From assembly GCA_020081605.1 (NCBI GenBank), contig JAHREC010000013.1, forward strand, positions 806,001 through 870,000: a stretch of 64,000 nt of DNA, written 5' to 3'. This DNA comes from Albifimbria verrucaria. Taxonomy: Eukaryota > Ascomycota > Sordariomycetes > Hypocreales > Stachybotryaceae. The translations under genes were made by a program, and so were the position numbers. This document shows, piece by piece, positions 12,193 to 24,773 of this stretch; position 1 is the stretch's first letter, and each line of letters opens with the position of its first letter. The notes beneath the pieces were generated by a model, which worked only from the letters and a program-made list of their open reading frames with translations, was not told where the DNA came from and searched no databases.

Positions 12193-14288
12193 ATGGAGAC
12201 GCATATCGGGCAATACCAAATGTGCGCCTTATGTGAGAATATCAATCTCGAAGACATGAAGAGTGCAGATGGATACGTACTCCAACCAACCTGTGAAGCC
12301 TTGATTCGCAGTGCAGATGCATGCGATCTGTGCCAGATGATCGTCAACACTCTCAGGAGGTGTGCCCACGCGCATAGAATGGCGACAAGCCAGATTCGAG
12401 ATATATCTGACGCTAAGCATTTTGGTCCGGTACGACTCTTCGCGGCGGGCAGTCATTTTGATTCTGGCACGCCCATCTTTCACAGGCGCGCACGAAGCCC
12501 GGTTAAAGATAAGTCCTTGTCACAGAGAGTGGCCGTGACGCTAGGTGATGGAGAAATCATGCTCGGCGATGGCCCAATATGTCCAACTTTGTTCATGTTC
12601 GCTGACCCAGGTACAGCAAATTCACATTCTAGCGTGAGTGACGGCCCTTCTGACGAATAATAGGCTCCTTCGCAGAGTCCATGGGCGTTAGTGGACCATC
12701 GAACTCGACGCGAGGAATTCAAGATGACCCGATATGCGATTTTAATACATCCAGACTCCTTCGCTGGATAAAAACTGCGAAAATCATCACAGCGCCTGCC
12801 AGGAGAACTTTGTCGATATCGGCACTGTAGTGGTTCCAAGGCGGCTAATAGAAGTCGGCTTGCCTGGGCAGCCAAATATTAGACTAATGCAAACCGATGG
12901 CTGGCCACTCAAGTATGCGGCTCTCAGTTATTGCTGGGGCGCAGTTCAGGACGGTATTATCACTACCAGCGGGACCGTCAGCAAGATGATGCAAGGTGTG
13001 CCCTTGACGCTGCTCTCTCGGACAATCCAGGATGCCATTACAGTGACCCGCAAACTGGGTATTCGGTATCTTTGGGTGGATGCTCTATGTATCATACAAG
13101 GCCAAAATCACAGGGCCGAATGGATGGATGAGATAAAAAACATGGGCCAGATATACAGCAATGCATATTTGACTATCGCTGCAACCTCAGCTCGCGCTGC
13201 ATCTGAAGGATTTCTTACCCACCGAAACCGACGTGGGGTTTCGGTAAACTTTAAGGCCACCAAGAACGGCAAATGTGAAGGGACAGTCATCTTCAGAGAA
13301 TGTTTAGCACTCGATAGCTTATTCGCGGAAGACGTAGACAGCAGTCCACTTCTTCAGAGAGCTTGGGTCAAACAAGAAAGAATTCTCTCTCGTCGCACAA
13401 TAGACTTTTCTTCCAGACAAGTATTCTTGTCTTGTCGGATGAGAAGATATTCGGAAGATGGCCAGGATGATGACGAAGGTGGGATGCAGGCAGCTGCTTT
13501 ACTACACTGTCTCAGAAGCTTTGATCTGTCTCTAAAAATGGCCGAAAAAGAAAAAACTTATTCCAAGGACTATTCTTTCAGGAGTGGGCTAATTTGGTCC
13601 GAGAATACTCTACATTGCAGCTTAAATACGAGAGTGATAGGCTGCCCGCCCTCGCCGGAATCGCTGACATTGCAAGGCGGACCATTCCCGGGCGCTATCT
13701 CTCAGGAATATGGGAAGCCAACATCTCTTCAGGGCTTCTCTGGAGTCCCGGAAAGTACCCGGCGAATGTCTCTGTTGTGTCCGGCGTCCCTTCCTGGTCA
13801 TGGGCTTCAGTAACTGGTCCGATTGAGACTGGCGGCCATAATCCAGAAGCGTCGCGCGTTGGGCTACTCGGCACCAATATCGATAAGTCTGGAAAGATGG
13901 TTTTGCATCTGCTGGCCCGGGTGCATCAGTGTACTGTCGACTTTGACAAGCAGCCGCCATCGCCGCCGTGTCGGAGCGATCGGAAACTACGAGACCCACG
14001 AATTGATATCCCAAGATACTCCCTCAGTCTGGCCGCGGCTGTTGGGCCTCGGCCCTCAGCGCTAAATTTGCAAATGACTGTACGTTTGATGGGACAAGAG
14101 GGGACCAGTCAGTGTTTTATGCAGTAGGTGTCAATTGCATGAGCTTTGCTGGCACAGACTGGCACAGCGGTCTGTTGCTTAGAATGGTGAATGTCGGAGG
14201 CGCCTATTTCTATATACGGGTCGGCACGGTGGAATCTTCGGACCGTTTCTGGTGTGCTGTTCGGGAAACCAAAGTGTCTCTGATTTGA
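12193..14288 (+). CDS. HET-domain (heterokaryon incompatibility) protein, frame-broken
   Basis: A Cys-containing N-terminal segment (MCALCENINLEDM, ADACDLCQMIVNTLRR) precedes a HET domain with its expected blocks: YAALSYCWGAVQDG, LGIRYLWVDALCIIQ, MGQIYSNAYLTIAATSA and RAWVKQERILSRRTIDF. The C-terminal half has the usual YSTLQLKYESDRLPALAGIA and PSWSWASV motifs, and continues to a stop at 14286-14288 through a conserved-looking CMSFAGTDWHSGLLLR segment. HET domains trigger cell death on incompatible fusion; this one has no nucleotide-binding or repeat domain and is a stand-alone type. Frame changes lie near 12645, 12772 (A run), 13580 and 14080, all in the one-base-lost direction. Start at the ATG of METHIGQYQMC is well placed. 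Function as a real incompatibility gene is inference. Confidence 0.87.
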
Positions 14289-15635
14289 TACAAGGAGATT
14301 AAGAAAGGCATCGACCGATGGGAAAACATGCCCATAACCATGGATCGAATGAAGGTGCCATTGCATGCACCCTAGGGAAGCAGAGCAGAATTATGTATAA
14401 TACGGACTGGAATGAGAATGATAGATATAGCTGAAGAGTCTTTTGGTTTGGGTAAAATGTTAAGTCACAAGTTCTTTATATTGGTAATACTTTAAAGACA
14501 ATTAACATAGTTTATCTTAATTATTTAAACTATATATATATTTTTATACTAGTTTAATGGTTAGCATTATGTGGCCTGCGCGGCAGATTACCCGCTTTAT
14601 CTCATAGGGTAGTCTGTCCAAACTTTGTAATATAAGAATAACCGCCGCACTTATTCACGCTGCAGGATGCCCACGATTCACCGATTGGAGGTGCTATAAC
14701 ACGTGGAGTCAGCGGTTAATAGAAGAGATGTACGAGCCTTACCGAAGCCTTCATGCGCGAGGCAGGTTTCCAGCTCTGGGATAATAGCACTCGCTAGCTT
14801 GACAGCTCCACGGCCTCAAGGTTATCTAATTTAGACAACTCGATGTAGTTCGAGGGCTAGTATTGTGCAGTTTTAGTCTAGCGACAGCTTCCCTTTCGTG
14901 TTTTTCTTCCATTTTTTTCTTTAATGATATAATCAATCTTTCGAGAAAATGACTGACTGATCAAATGACTGGAATCTTAGTGGACGTTGCAGAAATCAAA
15001 CATTTGAAGGCTGCATAGCTTAGTTGAGCCTGTGGGACAGTTATTGGGGCATTGATCAACAATCTTGCCAGCGAATTGCAATTCAACAGTGTTCCTCATC
15101 AACTATAACAGTACGAAGGGATACATGTGAGAAGTGCCAGAATGGGGAGCAGAATACCTACATAAGCCAGGCTGATCTATGTCTTCTTTATTCTGTTAGA
15201 GTCTCTCTCCCAAGAAGTTATTAAACCTTTCGACCAACTTATAATGAGAAGATGAGTAGTAGGATGCGGCGTATTTTAGCGACATGATTCAGTCCTAATT
15301 GAGCTCCCGGTAATGAAGAAGTACTCTTCATATTGATATGAAGCTTCTGCTCTTACGCAAGCCAGTATCTGCTAAGAGTCGATAGTGCTAATCAATGACA
15401 CCCTCTCCTTTGCAATGCTACCACTGGGCTACTTCAGTTCTAGCAATTAGTTTGGAAGCACCACATCAGCTCTATTCCTTTCTTTGTTTTGTGCCACTAT
15501 GTGCCTTACCAACGGTTGGCGGATCAACAGTATTTAATTTATTATTGAACATTAATGTTAATATTGATTTGTTGGGTAAAACTTGTTAATCTACCTAAAC
15601 CAAGAACAGCGCTTGCAACAGTAATCAAACACACG
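14289..15635. other. Intergenic, AT-rich in part
   Basis: No supported gene. 14440-14570 is strongly AT-rich (runs of TA and TTTAA), possibly mutated repeat DNA or the shared 3' region of the convergent genes on either side. Confidence 0.5.
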
Positions 15636-17217
15636 TTAAGCATCTTCGGCTCCATTTCTTGCACTGTATTGGCCAAGAAGGATAGCCCCGTTCTTCGTAT
15701 TCGGGCGTCTCTTCCATTTGGGAATCATCCACTTCTCTGGTCCAGAGACACCGGCACCTCGTGCCAACGAAGTAAGTAGCAGGAATGTCAGACTCATCAA
15801 ATCTGCACCGAAAGAGGGGCGCAGCGCTCCTCCAATCTGGAGGGTGACTCCTGCAAGGAGCAGTAGGCTAAACCACCCGGTGCTGATGAGCCACCCCCAT
15901 GACCGCACGGTCTTGATGTCCAGCTCACAGATGCGTTCCACTAGGGAGAGGGGCAGATAGCAATAGCCCCTGTCGGGTGTGAATATGGAGCCATGCAGGG
16001 ACCCAAACTGCACTTTGACCATGGTCTTGTTGGACATACTTTCTCGTGGTGGCTCATCTAGTGGTGCACTTTGGATTTTGGTTATAGTTGTCTCAACAGC
16101 TGTCTTCTTTTCGATAAGCGTGTCCCATATTCTCTGCGACCAAGCTGATTGCATTATGCTATTGTGGTGTTGGTCTGATGAGACAATTGGGTTGGTTATA
16201 ACCCGTCCTCCATTTTCACTTGCAGAGATGCGTTCCTGGACAGTCTTCTCGCCCAATTCCACAAGTCGCCTCTGAATGTGTGCATCTTGCTTCTTAGCAA
16301 TAAGTTTGACTCGAGGATTTCCTCCTAGCATAAGAAGTCCAATGGCCCCTACGGCCCAACAACTAAGCGAGAGAATCTTCGTGATCCATGGTAAAGCACC
16401 CCCATCATGTTGTGCCTCAGGATCGACCACCAAGTGCATACTAACATGGCAATGCATGCCCCGCTGAACAAAGTGAGCCCTATAGAGAGTCTCGCGAAGA
16501 TACTGCCTAGTCCAGCTGACATGTCGAAATCAGCCGGCAGTACTTCGTCGATGTATGCTTCGAGCTTGTCGTCTCGTGTAAGCCCTGCACCGACTAGCAG
16601 GACACTAAGCAGCTGCATGCGCGATTGATCGGCGATACTGTAATGCTTATTCTCCTCGGGAGCCAAGAACTCCGCAATAAAGCTTGGCCTCCGCGACTGC
16701 CGTCGATGAGCTTTGTGGGACGCTTCACCGTAAAGCCGACCGTCGTGTTCCAGGGCGCACCAGGCGGCTGACCCTCCATGGGTGAGCGAAAGCGCTTCGA
16801 GTTGAAGACCTCGAGTCGGTTACGTATGCTACAAGCGAAGTAGGCGTAGAGAGTGGGTGATTGACAATCAACACCAAAACAACGTGCAAGGGCATCGTCA
16901 CCCCACTGCATAGCTCGCTGCATAATCTACGCCCCGTTGGTGCAACGTCAGTATGGCACATTCTACGAGGAAACCATTTCGCCATCTCGTAACATAAATT
17001 TGAAGATGCCCACCTGCCATCCACCTCGTGGTTGAAGGCCGATCAGGAAGCACCCCATGGGAGATGCGTTCCACCATTTCGGTTCCGCGTTGGCCAATCC
17101 TGAGTCGCTGAGAACCATGGCCATGAGATCCACGCTTGAGAGGCCAAGGCTCGATTGGAGGTCCTCCTTCTCCTCCTCCCGCCTCCCCAAACTGTGCCGC
17201 ATCATTGCTCCCGACAT
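15636..17217 (-). CDS. Fungal multipass membrane protein of unknown function
   Basis: Minus-strand gene from an ATG at 17217 (MSGAMMRHSLGRREEEK) to a stop at 15636. A 49-bp intron at 16918-16966 (GTAGAATG to ATGCAG) joins GDGEMVSS-type sequence to MQWGDDALARCFGV. Hydrophobic segments that look like membrane helices are IGLTLFSGACIAMLVCTWW, LSLSCWAVGAIGLLML, WGWLISTGWFSLLLLAGVTL and LMSLTFLLLTSLA. The C-terminal part (GAGVSGPEKWMIPKWKRR, LLGQYSAR) is typical of a conserved ascomycete family of hypothetical membrane proteins without a Pfam name that I know. At least two frame changes occur (near 16690 and 16410). The start and first exon are the least certain part, since other frames are open here. 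No function can be assigned. Confidence 0.65.
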
Positions 17218-20200
17218 GACGGGCAGTAGTTTTTACACTTCGACCCAGGCGAGAAAGTGGAAAAATGTTTGGACTGGGTAGCGTCTGACATGCGTAGTGT
17301 GTGGACAAAGTAGGGTCGCCAGGGCGTTCTGAGGGAGGACTGCTTACTGTCGCGTGCCATCTTCCACTTATAAGGAACAGGCTACAGCCTCGTAACTGCC
17401 AGCTCCTAAACGAGAGCTTTGCTCCTGGGGAGGCTCTGCAATTTCCTCCGCCAGTGACAGGCTTAGGAGGTGACACGTGCATACATGCAGGCATACACCA
17501 CGAAACCGCCGTGGCTGGCGAGAGCTGAAGGCAAGGCTTCAATAGACGGGACTGGACCTGGCGATGACAGTCACTGGGTGTGATGTGTAGTATTGTCTAG
17601 CGCGCAATCAGCTCTACAAAAGCTACGATGGCTTGAGACATTGCCACAGGCAGCTAAGGACAAGATTTTTGGGTTGTAAATAACCCATGCCTCCTTCGGT
17701 GGGCACGATAAATGCATTGCAGACACAAGAGGGGATCTAGACCAGCAACGGGAGGGATGTCCAGGGGTTCGTGCATAGACAGTCTGGGGTAGCAGAGCGG
17801 CTGAGTTATGCTTGTTGATAAGCTGGTGGAGCCAATCGCGGGAGGAGTAAGCCACAGGATGAAAAGAAAAAGCTTTTTATTACGGGATACCTGGAAATGA
17901 GACCTGCGGGTTGCTACAGTATGATACGAGCGGTGAAGAGGGACATGCCGGCAGCAGATAAGGGGATGGCCAGGCCAGATCCTTGCATCTGAGCCAACCA
18001 CACCGTCATCTGATAGGTTTACGGAGCGATTTTCCTCCGTTCCAGCAAAATTCCATTGCATGACTTCTTGCCTGGGACCTGCAAGTGGCTTGATGGACGG
18101 TTTCTCGAGCATTTATGGAGTAAGGTCCAGTATAGGTCCCACAATGAATGATATGCATTAGACCAATGCGTCGGAGAAATAATAAATGGGACTCGGGCAC
18201 GGCATCTTACTCAAATGGTGCCAATTATAATACTGTAGCTTGCTTGCTTGAGGATTTCGTGGGTCATGATGAGCAGCCATTCTCATTCTTTCGAGCATTT
18301 GGACTTTCAGCTGAAGCCATCGAACTTTGGCACAAAGACAAGGACATGGGCATGACTTTTGTGGGATTGGATGTGCAATCAAACTAGTGAGTAACAAATG
18401 GCCATGGTCTATTGACAGATTATATCTGGATTATTATTTATTAGCAGCCATATTATAAAGGTGGAAAGAATCGATTTATTGTTGAATGAACCCTGCTTGA
18501 GTATGTATCTGGGTCTGGTAACAGTATCCCTTCTCACATAAGCCATCCAGGTCTCTGTGCTCTTTGAAAACGGCAAATGCCAACAAAAGATTGATTACTT
18601 CCGATATTCCCTCAGACCTGTTTCATGTTACTTGTTCATAGGCTTCCTCGGCTATTTGAGCAGGCTGGTCTCTTAAGTTGTAGACTCCACTAATAATTTG
18701 ACATGCTGGATTTTGGAATGGTGCATCAGTGAGGTTCATAACTCGACACCACAATGAAGTTTGATGGGTGCGAGTGTTTTAGGAAACATATTTTCCCTTA
18801 ATAGACAAGCGTGACTCTTTTGTATCGATCATGAGTTTTACGTCCCAAGGGAACCCTAATCCTTGAACAATCCTACAATGACTGCGATATTGACGCGAAG
18901 ACATGAAATGAGCCGAGCCTGAACATTGAATGCTGGAGAGAAGTCTGCAATAGTAAGGTGGGAATCTGGATTTTGTCACAATACAATCAGCCTCTACTGG
19001 AATTGCCCGGAAATGCAGGATTAAAAAAGAACCGAGAATGCCACAATGCACGCCATTTTCAACAACAGTACATACTACTAATGTGTCATGACTATCTCTC
19101 ACGTTACTGGTTTACGCCTACAGAATTCAGATCATCCATGTAGACCCTTTTACTTGGTGGATGCTTCAACCTTCGTGGATTCACGGCTCCGCGGGGTTAC
19201 CTCGGAGTGGGAATACTAAGCCTCGAACGCTTTCGACTTTTCAACCCTTCATAAACGAACCATTTCAGTGTATACTTAACAGATTCCACTGTCTTGCCGC
19301 GGTTTCTTTCAAGATGTCAAGTTTTACGCGAGGAACAAATTCTTCTGAGAATTTAATTCGAGGTTGATGTCGCTTACAAAACCTCCGCGTGGTATTAATT
19401 TGTGCACATGGGCCTCGTTCCAACTATTTTCGTCGTATGTCGCAGCTGTATTAATTGAATCACAATTGTTAGAATACTGGAAAGCATCTGGTATAGACGA
19501 CCTCGGAAGGTTCATGAAAGATGCTAGAGAGTCGGATGGATAGGTTGCCCTCCTCACATAGCACGAGTGAGGCAGGACTCGCCCAGTCTTGTGCGAATGA
19601 CATTGCTGATAGACAAGGCACAGTGATGGAAAATTGGCTATTTTTGTTATGAAATAGGTTTAATTCCCGCAAAAGAACGAGTCGGATGGCAGGAGGTAGA
19701 TGGTCCCCAAAGCTACCCTAGGCCATTTGAACAGATAGGAGACGTAGTCAAACATGCTGATATGACTTTGATAAAATAGTGATGCGAAAGAAAGAAATAT
19801 CTTTTAAAATGGTTTTAAGAATAATTCTTTCTGGTATTTATTTGATTCTTGCCTTTCAAAATCAAGTGCTTGCCGTCGCCCTGCAATATTTACTCGATAG
19901 AGGAGTGAAGACCTAGGTCCACTTGTTTAAAATTTCTTGAAGAAATGCCAGTCCTCCGGTAACCGTAAGATGGTAGAGTGAATGAAGGACACTCTATGGC
20001 AGTTCGGGCCATCTTTTGTGTCTTTGGAAGCTGTCATGTCTTTTCCATGGCAGATGCAACGTCGTATGGCTTACATGCCTCCTCTATTGTCTCACCGCAC
20101 TAACCTTCATAAAGGCTAGTTGGGCGATTCTAGTTTCAGCTTCGATGCACGAAAATAGAGTCACTTGTTTTCCCTCAGTGCGATCTCTGACTACTTCACA

Positions 20201-20728
20201 GCTGATTTGTTCAAGGTTTGCGCAGCCCCGGGAAGTCCTGTCGAGCCACATGGCTACTGGAGCGTGCTTTATTCAATTCTCAGTGAGCATATGCGGAGTG
20301 GGCAATTTCCCTTAACAGGATGAATACGTCTTGCGGTACTAAACAATTTCAGCTTAGGCTGCTCTACTTCGTATTCTCAATGCTCGTACATGCGGCTGTG
20401 GCGATTCAGTAGTCGGATAATAGCTGTGGCTGAGATGACTATGTCGGCGTGAGCCATAGGTCCAAAGTAACGTCGTGATGATGCGCATCAGCAGAGGCAA
20501 CGTACACGACGCCATCGTCGTGTGTTTTTGTATTCTCTATTGCTACGTAAATACCGTTTAATGACTTAGCCTTCGACAATAAATAGTTGGCATCGTCCAT
20601 CATTCACCCTAATCACTCACTACTCCAAGGCATAGCAGCAACGCAACTACAGATCATTACGCAGACTTTCCATTTTATCTTTACTCATATTCACCACTTT
20701 TATACTCGAACCCCATCCACTGTCGAAA
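17218..20728. other. Large intergenic gap
   Basis: About 3.5 kb without a gene I can support. Several open frames of 60-210 codons exist on both strands around 17220-18400, but none has a recognisable motif and their overlap pattern suggests chance. The far 3' end is the promoter of the PhiA-like gene. Confidence 0.5.
20578..20586 (+). promoter_or_regulatory. Possible TATA-like element upstream of the PhiA-like gene
   Basis: An AATAAATAG sequence lies about 145 bases before the ATG, with a CA-rich leader following (CATCATTCACCC, TCACTCACTAC) that resembles fungal transcription-start and 5' UTR regions. No experimental start is visible, so this is a suggestion only. Confidence 0.3.
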
Positions 20729-21313
20729 ATGAAATCCTCTACCTTCTTCACTACCATCCTTGCCGCGGCCGGTGCCAGTGCAGCCCCTACTCCGGCTTCA
20801 ACCGGGCCCGCTGGCTTCAACATCATGTCTCTCCGGTCCGGTAGCCCACTGCACTTGGGCTTTATAAGCGCCGCCCAGAGCAATCTCTTCATCCACCTTC
20901 CTGAGCAGCACGCCACCTGCAATGACGGTCTTCATGCCTACCAAGCCACCTTCTTCGTCCAGAACGGCGAGCTTTTCCTCTACACCCCGAGGAAGCATGC
21001 GCAGAAAGTCTATGTAGATCGCTCAGGTATGGGCCAAGGCAACCTTGGCTATGTTACCGGCAAGGCAACCCTTCCCCGATATGCCGAGACAGTTGGCTGG
21101 ACTGCCGATGGTGGCTATCTCTCCTTCAATGGCTCAGGCCTCCTTGCGTGTCCGAACAGCACCGACGGTGCGTGGAGCGTATGGGTCTCAATTGGCGTTG
21201 AAAAGCCCGCTGGTCAGGAGGGCTGCCTTGGATTCAACCCCGGGTCCTCTCCGTCGACAACCCTCTGCAATGCACTTACACTGAGTAACTACAACGCCAC
21301 GAAAGGAACTTAG
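20729..21313 (+). CDS. Secreted PhiA-like cell-wall protein
   Basis: An intact 194-residue frame. Residues 1-18 form a signal peptide (MKSSTFFTTILAAAGASA, then APTPAS). The mature protein has the features of the Aspergillus PhiA / IgE-binding cell-wall protein family: an early FNIMSLRSGSPLHLG segment, a central YVDRSGMGQGNLGYV block, and a C-terminal GSGLLACPNSTDGAWSVWVS followed by a CLGFNP motif. PhiA is needed for phialide and conidium formation in Aspergillus; related proteins in other fungi are mostly secreted wall or effector-like proteins of unknown role. Four cysteines are available for disulfides. It is one of the few genes here without a frame break. Confidence 0.82.
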   Translation: MKSSTFFTTILAAAGASAAPTPASTGPAGFNIMSLRSGSPLHLGFISAAQSNLFIHLPEQHATCNDGLHAYQATFFVQNGELFLYTPRKHAQKVYVDRSGMGQGNLGYVTGKATLPRYAETVGWTADGGYLSFNGSGLLACPNSTDGAWSVWVSIGVEKPAGQEGCLGFNPGSSPSTTLCNALTLSNYNATKGT

Positions 21314-22286
21314 AATGCGGAATATAAAATGAATAGAATAGAACAGCTAATTTATTCAGTCAGAGATGGAAATCAGCACACCAGCGAGGTATGATTATGT
21401 CAAAGAGTGGGATAGATTTCGAAGACCATGAAGGATAGACTAGATATTTTGTGTCACACGTTTCTCGGATCCTATTTCATTCATTTATTTAATTGATTTG
21501 ATCAAGATTGAATTGAAAAGGCCCCAAATTCCGCTACGAGTCCATATACGAATCACAAACCGCTATTACTCTAGATCCTGGCCGTTGCTCTTCTGGTGAA
21601 ACTGATCCCCACGCACCTGTGCCTCGAACACCAAGAAGAAGGGCCGGCAGTTGAATAAACTAAACAGTGGCAATGTCACCAGTCGTCTCCATAAATCTGC
21701 GCTTATTTAGCGGGCCGCGCATTCCTATCGCCCGGCCTATCCGAAGTGAGACGGTTGAGTAGCGGAACAGGGGTAATGTTCTCTTGCTCGGCTCCCGTCG
21801 GAGTACGATCTTCAGCCACTGAAAAGCCCAAATCTCTTCAGTCTCGTTCCCAATGTCGCGATCAAGACTAGCCATGAGGCTATTTCTTGGCCTTAGCGAC
21901 GCGCCCGCTAAATGGAGTCGTGATTGCGACACTAATTGGTTATTGTGGTACCCTAACCCTAACAGGTTGATACCATGCGGCCGGACTGAGGATATCCGAC
22001 AGATCTCATGCTTAACGAGATATATTTATCTAAGGGTCCTGTCACACATCGGGCAAGACCGGACTAGCATTATATCTGAGCAATCGGATAGTTAGCGTTA
22101 GCATCGTGTTCTACGATTTACTAAATCTCGCACGTCATCGAGAGGAACTATCTGCCCCATCTCAGTAGTGAAAACCGAAATAGTTTTTTTCTTCTTCTTC
22201 TTTTTCTCTGTTGATTCCTCAAGACTCTAGGACTTAAAAGAATTCATTATACCCGTCACCAAGAAATCTTCCAAAATTCCCGCAGC
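21314..22286. other. Intergenic, holds a candidate small repeat element
   Basis: Apart from the inverted-repeat element at 21665-21934 there is no gene. Just before the next gene is a pyrimidine run (22187-22208), common in fungal promoters close to the start site. Confidence 0.5.
21665..21934. repeat. Candidate MITE-like element with imperfect terminal inverted repeats
   Basis: The left arm starts CAGTGGCAATGTCACCAG and reaches TTTAGCGGGCCGC. The reverse complement of the right arm starts TAGTGTCGCAATCACGACTC and reaches TTTAGCGGGCGC. The arms match over most of their length, with extra bases on the left. An internal open frame is short. The size of about 270 bp and the CAGTG/TAGTG ends resemble non-autonomous DNA transposons, but no target-site duplication is clear. 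Confidence 0.4.
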
Positions 22287-23551
22287 ATGGACTCGGTAAT
22301 AGAGTCATACTCAGGCACCGCCTTAAAATCGCCACTATCGTCGCGCATCCCTCCACTTGTCCTGGGGACGGCCACTTTCAATATTCAACATGTAAAGGAC
22401 CCACATGAGATGCCTTATCGTCAAATCGTCTCTCGAGCCCTCGAACTCGGCGTGAACGCTTTTGATACTTCACCATATTACGGACCCGCAGAGCATCTCT
22501 TAGGAGACGCGCTGGCTGCTCATGCCGCTGTGCATGGGACTGCCCGCGATTCCTACACCCTCATCACCAAAGCTGGGCGCATTGGTCCTAAAGAGTTTGA
22601 CTACTCTCAAGCACATATACGACAGTCTGTTCTTCGATCTCTTAGCCGTCTCCATACATCGTACCTTGATCTTGTATACCTACACGATGTCGAGTTTGTC
22701 AGCGCTGATGAAGTCCTGGACGCCTTGCAAGCATTGAGAGAGCTTCAAGCTGAAGGACTGGTGCATCATGTAGGAATAAGTGGATTTCCAGTGGACTTGT
22801 TATGCAATCTCTCTGAGCTCATTTTTACAAAGACCGGGATACCACTGGACGCAGTATTGAGCTACGGTCACTGCACTATTCAAAATCCTCAACTTATTCT
22901 GGATGAAAGCTTGGACTATGTTGAGAGTTCAGCCTATCAACACCCTCTCTACAGATTCAAGAAGGCCGGCGTCAGGGTTGTAGTAAATGCGAGCATGCTC
23001 GGTATGGGGCTTCTCACCCAGGACGGAATTCCTATCGAAGGGGCGGAATCAGGCTCCGAACGAGGCGCTATCATAGCAAAGTGGCATCCCTCCCTCCTGC
23101 TCTTCGAGCAGCGTGTCAGCGACTTGCGTCCATTGCGGAAGCCGAAGGCTATCGCTTAGAAGACATTGCGTTACGATGGTCAATGGAGGCGTATGCCCAC
23201 GCCGGTGCCCTTGCAGGTCTCGGCGTCGACTTGCCTGGAGCTTCCGGGGTCCAGGTTGGATCCAACGTCATGGGCGTCACGACTGTCGCCGAGTTGGAGC
23301 AGACCGTTGAATTATGGAACGAAATTCTTCAAACGCAAAGGAAAGGTGGATCTGAGATGATGGGTTTCTCCCCCAATGCCACTATCACAGTCAACGAGGA
23401 AAACGTAAACCGATTGGTCCGAGAAAAGATATGGCCTGCATTGGCAGAATGGAAGGGTTACGCTTGGCCCAGTCCAGGACCGGGCTTTAGGAATGAAAGA
23501 CGCTCAGATACCATCGGGGATGTGAGAGCAGTTCAGGAAGCCAAATTGTGA
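22287..23551 (+). CDS. ara2: Aldo/keto reductase, D-arabinose 1-dehydrogenase (Ara2) type
   Basis: The N-terminus has the AKR strand PPLVLGTATFN and the catalytic segment NAFDTSPYYGPAEHLLG (Asp and Tyr of the tetrad). ITKAGRIG carries the catalytic Lys, and SYLDLVYLHDVEFV the HD catalytic His. The VYLHDVEFV signature and VGISGFPVDLL are characteristic of the yeast Ara2 / plant L-galactose-dehydrogenase group, which oxidises D-arabinose in the D-erythroascorbate pathway in the cytosol. The C-terminal frame (ALRAACQRLASIAEAEG, GVQVGSNVMGVTTVAELEQT) holds the cofactor-binding end. One frame change lies at 23088-23094, in a C-rich run, and one added C would restore the expected family sequence. 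Length of about 420 residues fits the fungal members. The substrate assignment is by family only. Confidence 0.85.
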
Positions 23552-24773
23552 TTGTACGAATCTTAAGCATAAGCTCGTTGGGATAGAATTAGATCTAAGA
23601 AGGAATCAAAACCATTTACGAAATAAACTATTAATAAAGACATGCTTATACACAAGCGAATCTTTGAACTATATTGAGCCGGAAACTCAAGAGTCCAGCA
23701 GCGATGCCGTCCATCACCTTCGCCCACCCATGATTTATTGCATGCAAAAAATTCCTAGCTATTCCATGGGGGTAGGAGTTCAGTCTGCCTAAGGTGGCGT
23801 CTATTATCATTGCAGTGCAGCTCTGTTAGCTATCACCCAAGAGTATAGACGTTGGCCGTATTTGACTTTCTTTCAAGTGCTTCGAAATTACTTCCAAATA
23901 TGCAGAACAATCTAGATTCATAATTGAATTTGTCGTTTCTAAATGATTTATTGGCAGAGTTTCGAAAATGAGCCATGGGATGCAAGGGATCGAAATGCCC
24001 AGAGTTGTGCGCAACCATGGTAGTTACTCTTCGGCAATTTACTGTTTTTCAGCCAAATGGCACGGAATCCATAATTAAGTAAATCCCGAAAGTCCAAATG
24101 ACAGAGTGTTGTAGACCAACAGCGATGTCGGTATTTGAATCTACCGTTGCTCGAGGACCCAACATTCGAAATTTGCAGGTGCCATGGTTTTGCAAACAAA
24201 TCCTTGGATATGAGATACTCGGGAACTTTTTGCCTAAAAAGTATTGAACCTATTCGAGGGCATCGGATAAACGGACAGTTTTCGCGATCACCTGACGCGG
24301 ATGTTATCGAGTGTGCAAGATACCGCTACTGGATTGAGATATCAGACTCTCTTAGATCGTGAAACTCACCGGCTACGATAACTTGATCTGCTAGAGAAAG
24401 CTGCGACGCTACAAGCAATTTCAGATAGAGCTCGGCCCTTACTTCGACGAGAGAGGATGAGCTAGTCAACAATGCCAGCCCACAGTACATAGCTGATCTT
24501 TTGCACGCACTGAAAGGATGCCACTAACAAAGAGGTTGAAAGAAATGCTTCGGTACCCGTATCTGAGAAGAGCCCCTCCAACCTGAACAAAGCCATAATC
24601 TTTCGCCTGGACTACGTAGTATGGATCTTCTTTGTGACGAAGATATCATAAAAACCATGTAACACTCTCCTTATAGTGGGCGAGCATGCAGAGAGTTTAT
24701 AAGCGCACCAAAACCACCCACCCAAATTAACTTGTTCACACAAACTCTCAAAATTGAGGAGCTTTTGGATGAA
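23552..24773. other. Intergenic, no supported gene
   Basis: Short frames only. The 3' end should contain the promoter of the next gene (a TTTATAAG sequence lies at about 24697, roughly 75 bases before its ATG). Confidence 0.5.

Noticed and set aside
16898..17542. A 214-codon minus-strand frame overlapping the membrane protein gene.
   Set aside because: It has no family resemblance, is Pro/Arg-rich in an unnatural way, and a better frame with a clear intron continues into the membrane protein.
21951..21963. Telomere end or breakpoint from two CCCTAA units.
   Set aside because: Two units are too few to call a telomere; kept only as a low-interest note with the nearby inverted repeat.
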